From positions 421,393-485,392 of the forward strand of contig JADMKE010000004.1 of assembly GCA_018780035.1 (NCBI GenBank): a stretch of DNA of 64,000 bases. The letters run 5' to 3'. The DNA comes from Candidatus Sericytochromatia bacterium (GTDB lineage Bacteria; Cyanobacteriota; Sericytochromatia; UBA7694). The notes beneath the pieces were generated by a model, which was not told the origin of the DNA, did not search any database, and saw nothing but the letters and a program-made list of their open reading frames with translations. The first letter of the stretch is position 1; each line of letters starts with the position of its first letter. The translations under genes were made by a program, and so were the position numbers. Of the stretch, positions 43,581 to 52,445 are shown one piece after another.

Positions 43581-45044
43581 TTATCCCTTCAATTGTGATA
43601 AAGCCGACTGCAATCGTTCGTGGCTGCGCTTTTGACCGAGCAAAAACAGGCTTTGCTGCAGATCGGCGCCTGCCGTGCGACCCGTTAAAGCGGCCCGCAG
43701 TGGCCACATGATTTCTTTCATTTTATAGGGCAATTGACTTTTTTGCTGCTCAAAAAGGCTGTGGAGCGTTTCAACCGTCCAGGTGTCGAGCTGTTCAAAC
43801 GCGGCGGCAAAAGCACTTAAGACCTCTTTGGCGGAGGCCAATTCAAAGGCCTTTTGGCTTTGCTCGGGATCGGGGATCAGTTCAGCTTGGAGCAAAAATT
43901 GTGCTTGCTCCAATATTTCGGGCAGCAAGCGGCATTTTTCTTGAACCAAATCAATCACTGCCAAAAGCCAGTCTCTGTCAAAGCCTGCTGCGGGGGTTCC
44001 CTGCTTTTCGAGCCAGGGGTCAAGCCGTTCCAAAAGCGTTTCGCGGGGCAATTGCCTCAGCCACTGCCCATTGAGCCAGGTCAGTTTTTCGATGTCAAAA
44101 ATCGCGCCGCTTTTGTTGACATGGTCGAGATCAAAGAATTCAGATAATTCATTGAGGGCCAATACTTCGCGGTTGTCTGGGGCCGACCAGCCCAAGAGGG
44201 CCAAATAATTGACCAGGGCCTCGGTTAAAAAGCCTTTGTCGAGGTATTCCCCAACAGAAGTGGCACCGTGGCGCTTGGAAAGCTTAGAACGATCGGGGGC
44301 GAGAATCATGGGAAAATGCCCAAACGCAGGCAATGTGGCGCCCAGGGCCTCGTAGATCAGAATCTGCTTGGGGGTGTTGCTGATGTGGTCCTCGCCGCGC
44401 AGCACATGGCTGATCTGCATCTCAACATCGTCAATCACCACTGCAAAATTGTAAATCGGGCTGCGATCGCGTTTGGCGATGATAATATCCCCAATCAAAT
44501 CACTTTGGATCTCAATGCGGCCACGAATCAGGTCGTCAAAGACCACTGCTTTGGAGGGCACCCGCAGACGCCAAACGGGCGTCGCGCCAGATTCAATCCG
44601 GGCTTGAGCTTCGGCCTGAGGGAGCTGGCTGCATTTGCGGCTGTAGATATAGGTGGTCCCAGCCTGTTCTGCGAGCTGCCGCTCGGCTTGTAGATCGGCT
44701 TCCGAGCAAAAACAGGGGTAAACCTGTTCTTTGGCTTCGAGTTCGGCCAGGGCCTTAAAATAGATGTCGTTGCGCTCGGATTGAAAATAGGGCCCGAAGG
44801 CCCCGCCCACGTCTGGGCCTTCGTCCCAGCTCAGTCCCAGGCCTTTGAGGCCTGAGAGGATATTCTCGGTAAAATGAGCCTGGGAGCGCACCTGATCGGT
44901 GTCTTCAATGCGCAAGATCAATGTGCCGCCGTGGTGGCGGGCAAAGAGGTAATTAAATAAAGTGGTTCGGGCTGTGCCAATATGCAAATTGCCAGTGGGC
45001 GAAGGCGCAATCCGAACACGGATCGGGGAGGGAGTTGCTGTCAT
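43581..45044 (-). CDS. gltX: glutamyl-tRNA synthetase
   Basis: The enzyme charges tRNA(Glu), and often tRNA(Gln), with glutamate. The ATG at 45044, after GAAGGTG, gives 487 residues. The class I motifs are HIGH-like 'PSPTGNLHIGTARTTLFNYL' and KMSKS-like 'RSKLSKRHGATSV'. 'GEDHISNTPKQILIYEALG' and the C-terminal helical anticodon domain complete it. The CPCFCSE-type zinc region is read as 'VYPCFCSEADLQ'. With GatB in the window, a non-discriminating form is plausible. It lies between the MMPL gene (54 bases upstream) and oppB (12 bases downstream) on one strand. Confidence 0.96.
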   Translation of the reverse strand: MTATPSPIRVRIAPSPTGNLHIGTARTTLFNYLFARHHGGTLILRIEDTDQVRSQAHFTENILSGLKGLGLSWDEGPDVGGAFGPYFQSERNDIYFKALAELEAKEQVYPCFCSEADLQAERQLAEQAGTTYIYSRKCSQLPQAEAQARIESGATPVWRLRVPSKAVVFDDLIRGRIEIQSDLIGDIIIAKRDRSPIYNFAVVIDDVEMQISHVLRGEDHISNTPKQILIYEALGATLPAFGHFPMILAPDRSKLSKRHGATSVGEYLDKGFLTEALVNYLALLGWSAPDNREVLALNELSEFFDLDHVNKSGAIFDIEKLTWLNGQWLRQLPRETLLERLDPWLEKQGTPAAGFDRDWLLAVIDLVQEKCRLLPEILEQAQFLLQAELIPDPEQSQKAFELASAKEVLSAFAAAFEQLDTWTVETLHSLFEQQKSQLPYKMKEIMWPLRAALTGRTAGADLQQSLFLLGQKRSHERLQSALSQLKG

Positions 45045-45098
45045 GATTTCGAACACCTTCATTGATTAATCAAGTATAGACCAGAAGCGCACAAATCA

Positions 45099-47390
45099 CT
45101 AATCTTTGAGCGCTTTCCGGAGCAGGGGAATATCCAAAAATTTGGGCAAATACCAATTGGCATTGCCAAAGAGTTTCATCAGGGCGGGTACCACCATCAG
45201 GCGAATGATCGAGGCATCAATAAAGATGGCAATGGCCATGCCCAAGCCAAATTCTTTGATCACAATCAGGCGCGCCAAGGCAAAGCCAAAGAAGACCAAA
45301 ATCATGATCAGGCCTGCACTCGTAATAATCCCGCCGGTTTTTTCCATACCAATGGCGATCGCCTCTTCGGTGGAGGCACCTGCATCATACTCTTCGCGAA
45401 TACGGTTGAGCAGAAAAATTTCGTAATCCATGCTCAGACCAAAGATCAGGCAAAAGAGAATCAGGGGTGAGACCATCATTAAGGCCTCAGGCAGGATTTC
45501 AATTCCCAAGAGCTTGGCGGCAAAGCCCTTTTGAAAGACCAAAACCATGCAGCCATAGGTCGCAGTCACTGAGAGCAGGTTCAAAAACACGGCTTTGAGG
45601 GGCAAAAGCAGAGAGCCAAACGAAAACATCGTCAAAAGATAGGTCACAATCACTGTCATCAAGACAATAAAGGGAAAATTATCGTAGATTGCGTCCTGCA
45701 TTTCAACCGGAATGGCGCTCATGCCACCGATCAGAATTTCCAGATTGGGGAAGTGTGTGTTGACTTTGTCGCGGAATTCACGCATATCGCGAATGGTGCC
45801 CATATCGGCACCACTTTCGGTAATGCCATAGCCTTCCCAATTGTGGTACATCATCAATGCGGCTTTGCTTTCGTCTTGGCTGATATAAGGCAAGCTGAAG
45901 CCTGGCTGAAAGAGCTGCATATTGGCAATGCCGCCATAACCCGCAATGGTATTGTAGAGCGGGAAATGGGAGTCGAGCGGCTGAGCTGTATTGACCAACC
46001 CGATCATGCTGGCAATGGGTTCCTGGTTTTGAACCGCCTGCATAAAGCCATAGATGTCTCGGATATTTTTTTCCTGCCAGATGGGACTCTTGTCTTTGGT
46101 GGCAAAAGTCACGATGATTGGGGCAAACTTGTATTTCCCGTCGATTTCCAGCAGTTTTTCAAAGCCCTGTTTGGTCTCCATGGAATCGGGCATGATGCGA
46201 ATGGACGTATTCCAGAGGCGCATTTCCAGTGTAAAAAGACTCAGGCAGATCAACATGCTGATCGAGACGATGCCAAAGAAAAGCGGTCTTCCCATAATAT
46301 AATGGGCCCATTTATACCAAAAACGGTTTTGTCCCCAGGCTTCGGTTGCCATTTTAACCAAGCGACGGGGGGTGTTGATGCGATCCCCCAGCAGAGAGAG
46401 CACGGCAGGCAATAAGGTTAGACCGAGGAGAATGGTCATTACCACCACAATCAGGCCGCTCATACCCAATGAGCGCATAAACACGACATTGGGAATCAGC
46501 AGCGCAAACAGGCCAATACTGACCACGGTGCCAGAGTAGAGGATGGTGCGACCTGCTGACTCAACGGTGCGAATCGCCGCCGTTTCTTTGTCGAAGCCTT
46601 TGTCAAAGAGTTCTTCGCGAAAGCGATTGACGATCAGCAGAGAATAATCAATACCCACGCCCAGGCCCAGCATTGAGACAATATTTTGGGACAAAGAAGT
46701 GATCTCAAGAAAATGGGCAAGCACATACAAAATGCCCAGGGTTAACATGCTGCTCATCATACCCATGATCAAAGGCAGGCCCGCTGCTACCAAGCCGCCA
46801 AAGGCAAAGATCAAGACAATGCCCACAATTGGCAAAATCTTCTTCTCGGTATCAAAGCCATCTTTGGCACTGACGGTGGTGATTTCTCTGCCAAAGAGCG
46901 GTCCCCCTGTCAATTGCATGCTATAACCGGCAGGGATTTTGACCTGCCGCAGTTTTTCACTGAGTGCACCCGACAAAACGTCAGCATCTTTGTAATTGCG
47001 GGCCATCAGGCCGATATAGACAAAGGTGCTGCGGCGATCTTTGCTCAACATGCTGGGGTCTTGTTTATAAGAAACCGGCGAAGCGGCACCTTCAAAGTCC
47101 TCTGCGACCTGCATATACTTTTCTAAGAGGTCTGTATACGCCGGTGTTTCGACGGGGTCTTTGGCGTGTTGCAAGACAATCAAAATATTGTAAAGGTATT
47201 GTTCGGGAAACTCTTGGTTGATCAGGGTTTCCTGGCGAAACATTTCACCGCCTTTGGCGCTGGTGACTTCGCCCTGGAGCACTTTGTGGAGATGGGTACT
47301 GCCAAAGAAGGCGGGGATCAAGAGGCAGATCCAAAAGAAAATAATCAGCAGTCGAAAGCGGACCACAAAGGTTCCGAGGCGGGTGAGCAT
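45099..47390 (-). CDS. MMPL/RND family transporter
   Basis: The 763-residue protein has the two-fold MMPL layout: helix 1 near the start (LLIIFFWICLLIPAFFG), a large extracytoplasmic loop, five helices, then a second helix, loop and five helices. The proton-relay aspartate motifs are 'GLGVGIDYSLLIVNRFREEL' and 'GLSMDYEIFLLNRIREEYDAG'. Relatives export lipids such as hopanoids, mycolates or pigments. Substrate is unknown here. TATAAT (read leftward) lies near 47470 with TTTTGA 17 bases before it, a good promoter for this gene and probably for the following gltX and oppB. Confidence 0.93.
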   Translation of the reverse strand: MLTRLGTFVVRFRLLIIFFWICLLIPAFFGSTHLHKVLQGEVTSAKGGEMFRQETLINQEFPEQYLYNILIVLQHAKDPVETPAYTDLLEKYMQVAEDFEGAASPVSYKQDPSMLSKDRRSTFVYIGLMARNYKDADVLSGALSEKLRQVKIPAGYSMQLTGGPLFGREITTVSAKDGFDTEKKILPIVGIVLIFAFGGLVAAGLPLIMGMMSSMLTLGILYVLAHFLEITSLSQNIVSMLGLGVGIDYSLLIVNRFREELFDKGFDKETAAIRTVESAGRTILYSGTVVSIGLFALLIPNVVFMRSLGMSGLIVVVMTILLGLTLLPAVLSLLGDRINTPRRLVKMATEAWGQNRFWYKWAHYIMGRPLFFGIVSISMLICLSLFTLEMRLWNTSIRIMPDSMETKQGFEKLLEIDGKYKFAPIIVTFATKDKSPIWQEKNIRDIYGFMQAVQNQEPIASMIGLVNTAQPLDSHFPLYNTIAGYGGIANMQLFQPGFSLPYISQDESKAALMMYHNWEGYGITESGADMGTIRDMREFRDKVNTHFPNLEILIGGMSAIPVEMQDAIYDNFPFIVLMTVIVTYLLTMFSFGSLLLPLKAVFLNLLSVTATYGCMVLVFQKGFAAKLLGIEILPEALMMVSPLILFCLIFGLSMDYEIFLLNRIREEYDAGASTEEAIAIGMEKTGGIITSAGLIMILVFFGFALARLIVIKEFGLGMAIAIFIDASIIRLMVVPALMKLFGNANWYLPKFLDIPLLRKALKD

Positions 47391-47518
47391 GTTTGATTCC
47401 TAGATTGATTGCTGCCATTCGGGTCTGGTGCTAAAACGTGTTCAAAACGAGTCTTGTCAGAACGCTCTATTATAACAGGACTCTGAGAGCCTCAAAAGGA
47501 GACCTGCACCGGTTTGAT

Positions 47519-48976
47519 TCAGGCCCCCTCTTCATTTTCGAGAAAAAGAGCCAGGATATTGTCTTCGCTGTGGTCGGGATCGGTGTGAATGAACTGAATA
47601 ATTTCTTGTAAGCACAGTGGCAGGCAATAATAGGGCAAATGGCTGAGAATCTTTTGGGGAGCACCCTGTAAAATTAAAATGATTTCGTCCTGGCTTAAGT
47701 CTTGGCCCTGCAGGGCTTTGTCTAAGATGGGGCGAATTTGAGCCTGATTGTGTAAGTGTTGCGAAAAACAATAATCAGCCAGTTTTTCACTCAATAAAGT
47801 GAGTTGTTCTTTGTTCAGGGGCAAACCATGTAGGGTTTGGCGACTGATCTCGAGTAATTTGACGGCGGTTTCAGGATGGTGCAAATATTGCAGAGCCAGA
47901 CTTTGGATCCGGCCTGTGGCTCCTGGTAAGACGCCTTGGTGTTGGTGCAAAATTTCCAGAGGGTGTTGCAGTTCCTCCAGTGACAAAGTCGGCAATTCGG
48001 GCTGACGCAGCCAAGAGGTAAACATTGTGGGCAAGGTCGTCAGACGATTCCACAGCGTTTCGAGCTGATCCAATTGGAGCTGTGACAACCCCCGTTGGTA
48101 GAGAATATGATCCAGCAATTCATAATTGGCCTGGATCTGTTTAAAGTCTTTGCCCGCGGCATAGAGCATGGGGCGGATCAGTCCTTCAAAAAAATGCGGC
48201 GGAAAGAGTTCAAACAGGGTTTTCCACTCGGACAGATCGAGATCTGTCAGGGTGTGTTGATTGAGGGGATAGCGGTGCCCGGTCATGAGGCTGTCGAGCA
48301 CCTTGCGAAGCAAATGATGAAGTTTATACGGCAGCGCATGCCCCCCATTGACCACCGTATCGACCAGATGTTGAATTTCTTCATAGCTCATTTCCCGCTC
48401 TTCTGCGCGGGTTGTTTCAACGGCTCCTGAGCTGCGGTGTTTTGACTGCTGACCAGATTCATCTTGGCCTTCGCCTTGAGCGCCAGCGTTGTTCTCTGTC
48501 TCCATGGGCGCGTTGTCAACGTCCAGCGCCATCTCAGGGACATCGTCGGCGATATCTGCCCCCCCAGCGCTTTCGTTGAGCTCTGCCGTCTCTCCCCCCT
48601 CGCCAGAGCTGGTTTCTGCCAGGGCCTCGCGGTGCTCTTCTGCGGTTTCGCGCCAATTCTCAATCACGTCTTCCATGGCTTCTTGGTTTTCGAGCAGATC
48701 TTCTTCGTAAGATTCTTCACGCAGGGCGAGAATTTCTTCGAGCTCTTCGGCCTGTTCTGCTTGTTGGACTTCCGGGGAAAGTCCTTTGGTATTCAGGAGC
48801 GGCGGAGGAATTTGTGCCGGTATCAGCAGCGGGGCGGGTGGGCGTGCAGGTGCTGCCGATGGAGCCATAACCTGTTGTAACAAGGCCTGAAAGGCAGCTT
48901 GTTCGCCATCGCTCTCAGCGCGAAGGGCGCTGAGGCCTGGCAAAGTAGGTTCAGAAGAGCGGGCATCGATACGCAT
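47519..48976 (-). CDS. acidic hypothetical protein
   Basis: The ATG at 48976 gives 485 residues. The frame extends to 49030 but would then overlap the divergent gene's start. Residues about 75-220 are strongly acidic, dominated by Glu in likely coiled-coil form (AEELEEILALREESYEEDL) and Gly/Ala/Asn-rich patches. Residues 220-485 are helical and Leu/His-rich (LHHLLRKVLDSLMTGHRYPLN; PLEILHQHQGVLPG), perhaps a repeat of paired helices. There is no signal peptide. Read leftward, TATACA sits about nine bases before the ATG, so its mRNA may be leaderless. No family recognised. Confidence 0.7.
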   Translation of the reverse strand: MRIDARSSEPTLPGLSALRAESDGEQAAFQALLQQVMAPSAAPARPPAPLLIPAQIPPPLLNTKGLSPEVQQAEQAEELEEILALREESYEEDLLENQEAMEDVIENWRETAEEHREALAETSSGEGGETAELNESAGGADIADDVPEMALDVDNAPMETENNAGAQGEGQDESGQQSKHRSSGAVETTRAEEREMSYEEIQHLVDTVVNGGHALPYKLHHLLRKVLDSLMTGHRYPLNQHTLTDLDLSEWKTLFELFPPHFFEGLIRPMLYAAGKDFKQIQANYELLDHILYQRGLSQLQLDQLETLWNRLTTLPTMFTSWLRQPELPTLSLEELQHPLEILHQHQGVLPGATGRIQSLALQYLHHPETAVKLLEISRQTLHGLPLNKEQLTLLSEKLADYCFSQHLHNQAQIRPILDKALQGQDLSQDEIILILQGAPQKILSHLPYYCLPLCLQEIIQFIHTDPDHSEDNILALFLENEEGA

Positions 48977-49022
48977 ACCTGATATTGTATATGATAGAGG
49001 TCTTCCAAATAAAGGAGAGAAC

Positions 49023-49934
49023 ATGCACAATTCCTTTGAGCAGTCCTTTGACTTGATTATTTTGGGCCAGGATCCTGCTGTCTGCCTATTGGCTTTGTTG
49101 GCTGCTCGCTCGGGCCATCAGGTGGCTGTGGTCGGGCCTGTTTTGGACACCCCTTTTTGGGGGGTCGCCACAGCTCCTTTTGTCTGGTTTGGTGAAGCTG
49201 AACCGCAATGGCAAAAAAGTTGGATCAAAAGCGCTTTGACGGGTGTGGTGTGGTTGGCGTCCGAAAAAGCGCCGGAACTTGTGCAATTCCCCTTTCACCA
49301 CCTAGATCCCCAGATCTGCTACCAAGCCATGCGTTTGGATGCTGAAACCTGGGGGGCTGTGTTTTTTGATGGACTTGCTGAACTTGGGCCTACAGGGGTC
49401 ACTGTCAATTCATCGCTTTTATCTGCACCCGTCTGTTTTGATCTGCGCCCAGCGGCGGTTGATTTGACCTGTGGCCGTTGGATCTGGGCATCAGAACTTG
49501 TTTTGTCTGCACCGGGCATCTTTGAGATCTATCCCGAACAGGGGCCCCTCTGGATCTGGTCTGAAAGTCTGGCTGAAAGTTATTTTTCGCTGGCCGGTGA
49601 GGTGAATGCACCGCCCGATCTGGGTGACTTTTTTTCAGATCCAGATGATCTGAGCGCTTTTACGGCCCCACCCCTTTTTCTCGGACAATCAGCTGAATTG
49701 GTGCCAATCGTGTGGCAGCACCCCGTTTTGCGTTTTCCCACCCCTGCGGCAGGACCGGATCCCTGGCGGGCGGTGGGGCAGGCACTGTATTTGCTCTGGG
49801 CGCGGTATGCTGGCCGAGAAATTGCCCTGCGGGGTCTTTCGGATCCGCTTTTGCTGCAACATCTGCAGGGATATTGGAAAAAGTTGCGAATGGGATCCGA
49901 ACAGAAACGGGAAAAGTATGATTTTTTACACTGA
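49023..49934 (+). CDS. degenerate FAD/NAD-binding oxidoreductase-like protein
   Basis: The 303-residue product begins 'FDLIILGQDPAVCLLALLAARSGHQVAVVGP', which has the strand-helix-strand of a dinucleotide-binding fold with GQDPAV where G-x-G-x-x-G is expected (two glycines lost). The layout 'FWGVATAPFVWFGE' and 'CYQAMRLDAETWG' loosely recalls lycopene-cyclase or geranylgeranyl-reductase-like flavoproteins, but no C-terminal FAD block is visible. It is probably inactive as a classical flavoenzyme. AAAGGAGAGAAC precedes the ATG. It is divergent from the acidic protein gene, and their promoters overlap around 48985-49000. Confidence 0.7.
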   Translation: MHNSFEQSFDLIILGQDPAVCLLALLAARSGHQVAVVGPVLDTPFWGVATAPFVWFGEAEPQWQKSWIKSALTGVVWLASEKAPELVQFPFHHLDPQICYQAMRLDAETWGAVFFDGLAELGPTGVTVNSSLLSAPVCFDLRPAAVDLTCGRWIWASELVLSAPGIFEIYPEQGPLWIWSESLAESYFSLAGEVNAPPDLGDFFSDPDDLSAFTAPPLFLGQSAELVPIVWQHPVLRFPTPAAGPDPWRAVGQALYLLWARYAGREIALRGLSDPLLLQHLQGYWKKLRMGSEQKREKYDFLH

Positions 49935-50034
49935 ATCTGATCTGCATCATCTGGCTTTTTGGCTGTGAGTAAGATAAGATGCTTACTTGTCTAAATACAC
50001 CCAATCTATAACCTGAGTGATCGGTTATATCCCG

Positions 50035-50100
50035 TGGTTTGTCGCGGTTTGTCGTGGTCTGTCTTGGTTTGTCTTGGTTTGTCTCGTGGTTCGTCTCGTA
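50035..50100. repeat. imperfect 10-bp tandem repeats upstream of infA
   Basis: About six units of TGGTTTGTC(G/T) follow in tandem (variants CGGTTTGTCG, TGGTCTGTCT, TGGTTCGTCT), with two-base CG insertions in the last units. The array ends 65 bases before the -35 box of the infA promoter. The rest of the 283-base gap holds a hairpin AGTAAG/CTTACT near 49966-49989 and no gene I can support. Confidence 0.75.
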
Positions 50101-50164
50101 GTTAGCCTGCGTTTTGACCCTGTTCGAAGCCGAACTGTACCTGTACTTGCCTGCATGCTTGTAC

Positions 50165-50193
50165 TTGCCACTGTGTGGGTGAGAACGTATAAT
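50165..50193 (+). promoter_or_regulatory. sigma70-type promoter of the infA-rplQ operon
   Basis: TTGCCA (50165-50170), a 17-base spacer and a perfect TATAAT (50188-50193) predict transcription from about 50200. The infA ATG follows at 50218 with AAGAGAAAG as ribosome binding site, so the operon starts with infA here instead of reading on from secY-adk. Confidence 0.8.
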
Positions 50194-50217
50194 TCAGGTT
50201 AAGAGAAAGATTAATTT

Positions 50218-50436
50218 ATGGGAAAAGAAGACGTTATTGAGATGGAAGGCGCGATCCAGCAGTCACTTCCCAACGCTATGTTTACGGTGAAGCTGGAAAA
50301 TGGCCACGAAATCCTCGCCCATATCTCCGGGCGGATGCGCAAAAACTTTATTAAGATCCTGCCAGGGGATCGGGTAAAGGTCGAATTGTCTCCCTATGAC
50401 CTGACTCGAGGCCGGATTACCTATCGATTGAAATAA
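50218..50436 (+). CDS. infA: translation initiation factor IF-1
   Basis: IF-1 occupies the ribosomal A site during 30S initiation. The 72-residue OB-fold protein matches the family throughout: '[20 protein letters not shown]', '[20 protein letters not shown]', '[20 protein letters not shown]' and a final 'ITYRLK'. It is first in the operon, 15 bases before rpmJ. Confidence 0.98.
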   Translation: MGKEDVIEMEGAIQQSLPNAMFTVKLENGHEILAHISGRMRKNFIKILPGDRVKVELSPYDLTRGRITYRLK

Positions 50437-50451
50437 GAGAGAAGAAGACGA

Positions 50452-50565
50452 ATGAAAGTACGCTCATCTGTCAAACCGATTTGTATCAAATGTCGTGTAA
50501 TCAAACGCAAAGGCCGTGTGATGGTGATTTGTGAAAATCCAAAACACAAGCAGCGCCAAGGATAA
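50452..50565 (+). CDS. rpmJ: 50S ribosomal protein L36
   Basis: The 37-codon gene encodes a basic peptide with the zinc-ribbon ligands Cys11, Cys14, Cys27 and His32 ([20 protein letters not shown]). This is the zinc-binding C+ form of L36. GAGAGAAGAAGACGA before the ATG is the ribosome binding region. It sits between infA and rpsM as in most bacteria. Confidence 0.97.
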   Translation: MKVRSSVKPICIKCRVIKRKGRVMVICENPKHKQRQG

Positions 50566-50605
50566 TTTGCGAATATAATGAGAAGGAGTTAACCGGACGT
50601 AATCT

Positions 50606-50974
50606 ATGGCACGTATTCAAGGCGTGGATTTGCCACGCAACAAACGCATTGAAATTGCGCTGACTTACATCTTTGGAATTGGTCTTAAAACCAGTCAGGG
50701 AATCTTAACCAAAACAGGAATCAGCCCTGATACCCGCACTTTCCAATTATCGGATGACGAAGTCGCCCGTCTGCGCGAAGAAATTGACAAGTATAAAGTT
50801 GAAGGCGATCTTCGCCGCGAAGTTCAATTGAACATCAAACGCCTGATTGAAATCGGCACTTTCCGAGGCATGCGTCACCGTCGTGGTCTGCCCGTACGTG
50901 GCCAAAGAACCCGGACCAATGGAAGAACCCGCCGTGGCGCTCGTAAGACCGTCGCTGGACGTGGTCGGAAATAA
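50606..50974 (+). CDS. rpsM: 30S ribosomal protein S13
   Basis: S13 forms intersubunit bridges in the 30S head and contacts P-site tRNA. The 122-residue protein begins '[20 protein letters not shown]' and ends in the conserved basic tail ([20 protein letters not shown], then [10 protein letters not shown]). AGAAGGAG is 17 bases before the ATG, longer than usual, but the conserved N-terminus fixes the start. A 40-base gap separates it from rpmJ. Confidence 0.98.
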   Translation: MARIQGVDLPRNKRIEIALTYIFGIGLKTSQGILTKTGISPDTRTFQLSDDEVARLREEIDKYKVEGDLRREVQLNIKRLIEIGTFRGMRHRRGLPVRGQRTRTNGRTRRGARKTVAGRGRK

Positions 50975-50992
50975 GGAGAGAATAGATAGCAG

Positions 50993-51391
50993 ATGTCACG
51001 CAAAGCTAAATCAACCGCTAAACCCCGCCGCAAAGTTAAACGCAGCGTCAGCAAGGGTGTGGTACACATTCAATCCACCTTCAACAACACCATTGTTACC
51101 ATTAGCGATAATCAAGGCAACACCATTTCCTGGGCCAGTGCAGGCACAGTGGGTTTTAAAGGCGCCAAAAAAGGCACGCCCTTTGCCGCCCAGTCCGCTG
51201 CTGAAAATGCCGCCCGCACCGCCATGGATTATGGTCTGCAAGAAGTCGATATTTATGTTAAAGGTCCTGGATCAGGTCGCGAAACCGCCATCCGTGCCTT
51301 GCAATCCGTGGGTTTGGGAATTTCCCGCATCCGTGACGTAACCCCGATCCCCCACAACGGCTGCCGTCCGCCCAAACGGCGCAGAGTCTAA
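50993..51391 (+). CDS. rpsK: 30S ribosomal protein S11
   Basis: S11 lies on the 30S platform and helps shape the mRNA exit. The 132-residue protein carries '[20 protein letters not shown]', '[19 protein letters not shown]' and the C-terminal '[16 protein letters not shown]'. AAGGAG lies 18 bases after the rpsM stop, ahead of the ATG. The N-terminus is a short basic extension ([16 protein letters not shown]). No rpsD follows, unlike the E. coli alpha operon. Confidence 0.98.
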   Translation: MSRKAKSTAKPRRKVKRSVSKGVVHIQSTFNNTIVTISDNQGNTISWASAGTVGFKGAKKGTPFAAQSAAENAARTAMDYGLQEVDIYVKGPGSGRETAIRALQSVGLGISRIRDVTPIPHNGCRPPKRRRV

Positions 51392-51444
51392 TTTAGTTAG
51401 ACTCACTACCTCTGGAATCTGGAAAGGTTAAACGTTAAAACCCT

Positions 51445-52437
51445 ATGGAAAATCCTACCATTGAGTGTGTGGAATCCTTTGAGACCCAAGACGGTCTCTA
51501 TGGCAAATTTGTTGCCGAACCGTTGGAGCAGGGCTATGGCACCACGCTGGGCAACTCCCTGCGCCGTGTATTGCTCTCTGATTTAGAAGGCGCTGCCATT
51601 ACCGCTGTCAAAATAGACGGTGTTTTGCATGAGTTCTCAGTGATTGAAGGCATGGTCGAAGACGTGCTGGACGTGATCATGAACCTCAAACGCGTGGCTT
51701 TTAAGTCTTATGGCGAGTCCTCCAAAATCGTGACGCTCTCGATGACCGGCCCGGCTGTTGTCACTGCTGCAGACATCGTCTGTGACAGTGAAGTCGAAGT
51801 GGTCAACAAAAATGTGCGTCTGGCGACCCTGCAAGACGGTGCCAAGATTGAAATGGAAATGCGCGTCGAAAAAGGCAAAGGCTTTGTGCCTGCGGAGCAA
51901 GTGCGCCGCGAAGATCTGCCCTTGGGCTGGTTGCCAATTGATGCCATTTATATGCCGGTTCATCGGGTCAACTACAAAGTTGAAAATACCCGTGTCGGTC
52001 AAATCACCAATTTTGACAAGCTCATCCTCGAAGTCTGGACCGATGGCAGCATTGCTCCCGATAAAGCGATCAGCACCAGTGCTGCAATTCTCTCTGAGAA
52101 GTTCCGTCACTTTACCGTTCTGGCGGGTGATGGCTTGGCAATTGCTGGCAGCATGATGGCTGAACAAGAAGACGAGCCCAAAAAGTCCAAAGAGGAAGAG
52201 ATCAGCATCGAAGAGCTGGAACTCTCCATCCGCGCCTACAACTGCTTGAAGCGCGCCAATATCTTTAACTTGTCTGATCTGCTCAAGAAATCCGAGCGGG
52301 AACTGATGGACATCAAGAATTTCGGTAAGAAATCTGCTGAAGAAGTCATCGACAAGGTCAAAAGTATGGGCTATCTGCTGCGCAGTGGTGGCCGCAAAAA
52401 AGATGACGAAGACGAAGATGAGGCAGACGAGGAGTAA
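51445..52437 (+). CDS. rpoA: RNA polymerase alpha subunit
   Basis: The 330-residue subunit has the N-terminal assembly domain ('GYGTTLGNSLRRVLLSDLEG' is the hallmark) and a C-terminal domain with helix-hairpin-helix elements that bind UP DNA and activators ('IEELELSIRAYNCLKRANIF', 'LMDIKNFGKKSAEEVIDKVK'). The linker (residues 240-255) is charged and the extreme C-terminus is very acidic (DDEDEDEADEE). 'RRVLLSDLEGAAITAVKIDG' is typical. The gap of 53 bases from rpsK has no terminator, and the stop is eight bases before rplQ. Confidence 0.98.
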   Translation: MENPTIECVESFETQDGLYGKFVAEPLEQGYGTTLGNSLRRVLLSDLEGAAITAVKIDGVLHEFSVIEGMVEDVLDVIMNLKRVAFKSYGESSKIVTLSMTGPAVVTAADIVCDSEVEVVNKNVRLATLQDGAKIEMEMRVEKGKGFVPAEQVRREDLPLGWLPIDAIYMPVHRVNYKVENTRVGQITNFDKLILEVWTDGSIAPDKAISTSAAILSEKFRHFTVLAGDGLAIAGSMMAEQEDEPKKSKEEEISIEELELSIRAYNCLKRANIFNLSDLLKKSERELMDIKNFGKKSAEEVIDKVKSMGYLLRSGGRKKDDEDEDEADEE

Positions 52438-52445
52438 ACTGATCC

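Noticed and set aside
47470..47664. 64-codon minus-strand frame ahead of the MMPL gene
   Set aside because: It overlaps the 3' end of the acidic-protein gene in another frame and covers the predicted MMPL promoter. A tRNA-like reading was considered, but no cloverleaf forms.
50017..50202. 61-codon plus-strand frame upstream of infA, rich in Val, Leu and Arg
   Set aside because: It reads through the 10-bp tandem repeats and the infA promoter, with no ribosome binding site, so it is probably chance.
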